Source of the DNA: Pseudomonas juntendi
GTDB lineage: Bacteria > Pseudomonadota > Gammaproteobacteria > Pseudomonadales > Pseudomonadaceae
Direction: 5' to 3'
Assembly (NCBI RefSeq): GCF_009932375.1
Contig: NZ_BLJG01000039.1
Coordinates: 1 to 64,000, forward strand
DNA: 64,000 nucleotides
Both the position numbers and the translations under genes were made by a program. Positions 63,251-64,000 of the stretch are shown piece after piece (the stretch's first letter is position 1; the number at the start of each line of letters is the position of its first letter). Under the pieces are notes generated by a model that saw only the letters and a list, made by a program, of their open reading frames with translations, ran no database searches and was not told the DNA's origin.

Positions 63251-63786
63251 GCCCCACCCAGGCCGTGCCCGTCAGCCCGCTTAAACAGTGGTGGTTGAAG
63301 TGGCGCTTCCACTTGAACATCCTGCTGATCCTGATCCCCCTGGGTTTCATGCCCAAGTATTTCAGCGACGCCAAGCTGTTCCGCGGCGAGGCAGGGCTGG
63401 GGGCGAATGTGATCACCGGCATCCAGGCCGGCCCCTACACCCTGGACCTGGCGGAACTGCGTGACGAAGCGCCCCGCAGAGACGGCCCGGCAGGCGACTT
63501 CAAAGTATTCAGGGCAGCGCTGTGCAAGGCGTGCCTCAACGACGTGAAGGCCGTTTACCTGCGCATCGGCAAACCGCGCAGCCTGCGGGCGGCGGGCACG
63601 ATTTTCTTCGGCGCGCCCTACGCCATGGCCACCAACCTGCCGGTCCCTCCGCGCACCAAACCCGACGCCCAGATCTGGATCACCGTGGAAGGCTGGGACG
63701 GCAGCATGCACCAGGCGTCTGTCCCGCTGGCCAAGGCATCGCCAGCCACCGTGGCCTGGCTCGAGAACAAAGGAGGCAAGAAATGA
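63247..63786 (+). CDS. Hypothetical membrane-anchored protein of the PepSY operon
   Basis: 179 residues. One N-terminal membrane helix (about 22-40, RFHLNILLILIPLGFMPKYF), then a globular periplasmic part with ALCKACLNDVKAVYLRIG, two cysteines three apart and an ending ASPATVAWLENKGGKK. Family not recognised, but gene order PepSY-TM, anchored protein, secreted small protein recurs in Pseudomonas iron-related loci. Overlaps both neighbours by four bases. Confidence 0.7.
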   Translation: MSPTQAVPVSPLKQWWLKWRFHLNILLILIPLGFMPKYFSDAKLFRGEAGLGANVITGIQAGPYTLDLAELRDEAPRRDGPAGDFKVFRAALCKACLNDVKAVYLRIGKPRSLRAAGTIFFGAPYAMATNLPVPPRTKPDAQIWITVEGWDGSMHQASVPLAKASPATVAWLENKGGKK

Positions 63787-64000
63787 ACTACCTGCTGCGC
63801 ACCCTCGCCCTGCCCTTGCTGGCACTGGCCGCAAGCCCGGCATTGGCCCACAACCCCATGTGCGAATGCGAAGAACTGGCCAGCGGCCAAGTCAAGTGCA
63901 CCGGTGGATTCTCGGACGGCAGTGGCGCCCCCGGGGTAACCCTGGATGTGATCGGCTATGACGAGCAAGTGCTGGTCGGCGGCAAGCTTGGCGACGATTC
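63783..64000 (+). CDS. Exported small protein, truncated by the window end
   Basis: The first 72 codons are present; the gene continues past the window edge. A signal peptide MNYLLRTLALPLLALAASP ends near ALA. The mature start is cysteine-rich, HNPMCECEELASGQVKC, then a glycine-rich GGFSDGSGAPGVTL. The ATG overlaps the preceding stop by four bases. Probably the third gene of the PepSY operon; function unknown. Confidence 0.7.
   Translation, partial: MNYLLRTLALPLLALAASPALAHNPMCECEELASGQVKCTGGFSDGSGAPGVTLDVIGYDEQVLVGGKLGDD

Overview
The window looks like chromosomal DNA of a Pseudomonas of the P. putida group. It is GC-rich and carries catRBCA, vanAB/vanR, the glc operon, a TurB/MvaT-type H-NS analogue, small Pseudomonas families (DUF1652, DUF1654, DUF2388) and REP-like inverted repeats. 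Most genes are ordinary core or accessory metabolism. No rRNA, tRNA, CRISPR array or insertion sequence was seen, and the last gene runs off the right edge.

Layout, left to right. 0.3-2.0 kb: a flavin monooxygenase coupled to a Rid-family protein. 2.2-6.1 kb: a FecI-type sigma factor, FecR-type anti-sigma factor and TonB-dependent siderophore receptor behind a Fur-like box. 6.2-11.3 kb: phosphoglucomutase, two DUF proteins and an MHYT-GGDEF-EAL c-di-GMP protein. 11.5-15 kb: the catechol ortho-cleavage genes catA, catC, catB and the divergent regulator catR. 15-19.4 kb: an uncharacterised set (short-chain dehydrogenase, ALO-type flavin oxidase, LuxR regulator, EutH-like transporter) whose two promoter regions share one 18-bp palindrome. 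19.6-23.7 kb: an AttEFGH-like ABC system. 24-28.4 kb: vanillate demethylase vanAB, vanR and an aromatic-acid transporter, with four copies of the 10-mer AATGGATCCA. 28.7 kb: a PBP2 gene with no rodA neighbour.

30.6-37 kb: a glutathione S-transferase, a DUF2388 protein and the glycolate oxidase cluster glcC-glcDEFG with two TGGTAGGACCA operators. 37-44.6 kb: a MocR-type regulator, CynX-like transporter, AhpD-like protein, AraC regulator and a thiolase / 3-hydroxyacyl-CoA dehydrogenase / TetR operon. 44.7-51.8 kb: a signalling cluster of a three-receiver hybrid kinase, orphan CheR and CheB, a REC-kinase and two single-domain receivers, with no chemoreceptor, CheA or CheW. 51.9-57.5 kb: cobF, an OprD-type porin, turB, gloA, a shikimate-dehydrogenase-like protein and small hypotheticals.

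57.5-60.1 kb is the most unusual part. A small membrane-anchored coiled-coil protein, a phage-type S24 repressor, a DUF1654 gene with a LexA-like box and a leaderless PL7 (alginate-lyase family) protein are connected by repeated TTTAGC-N5-GCTAAA operators. This looks like a small phage-derived, possibly SOS-linked regulon. 60.4-64 kb: pbpG, a coiled-coil protein and the start of a PepSY-type operon behind a Fur-like box.

The metabolic theme is lignin-type aromatics and small carbon sources (catechol, vanillate, glycolate), each with a local regulator. All names come from reading protein motifs by eye; no database search was run.
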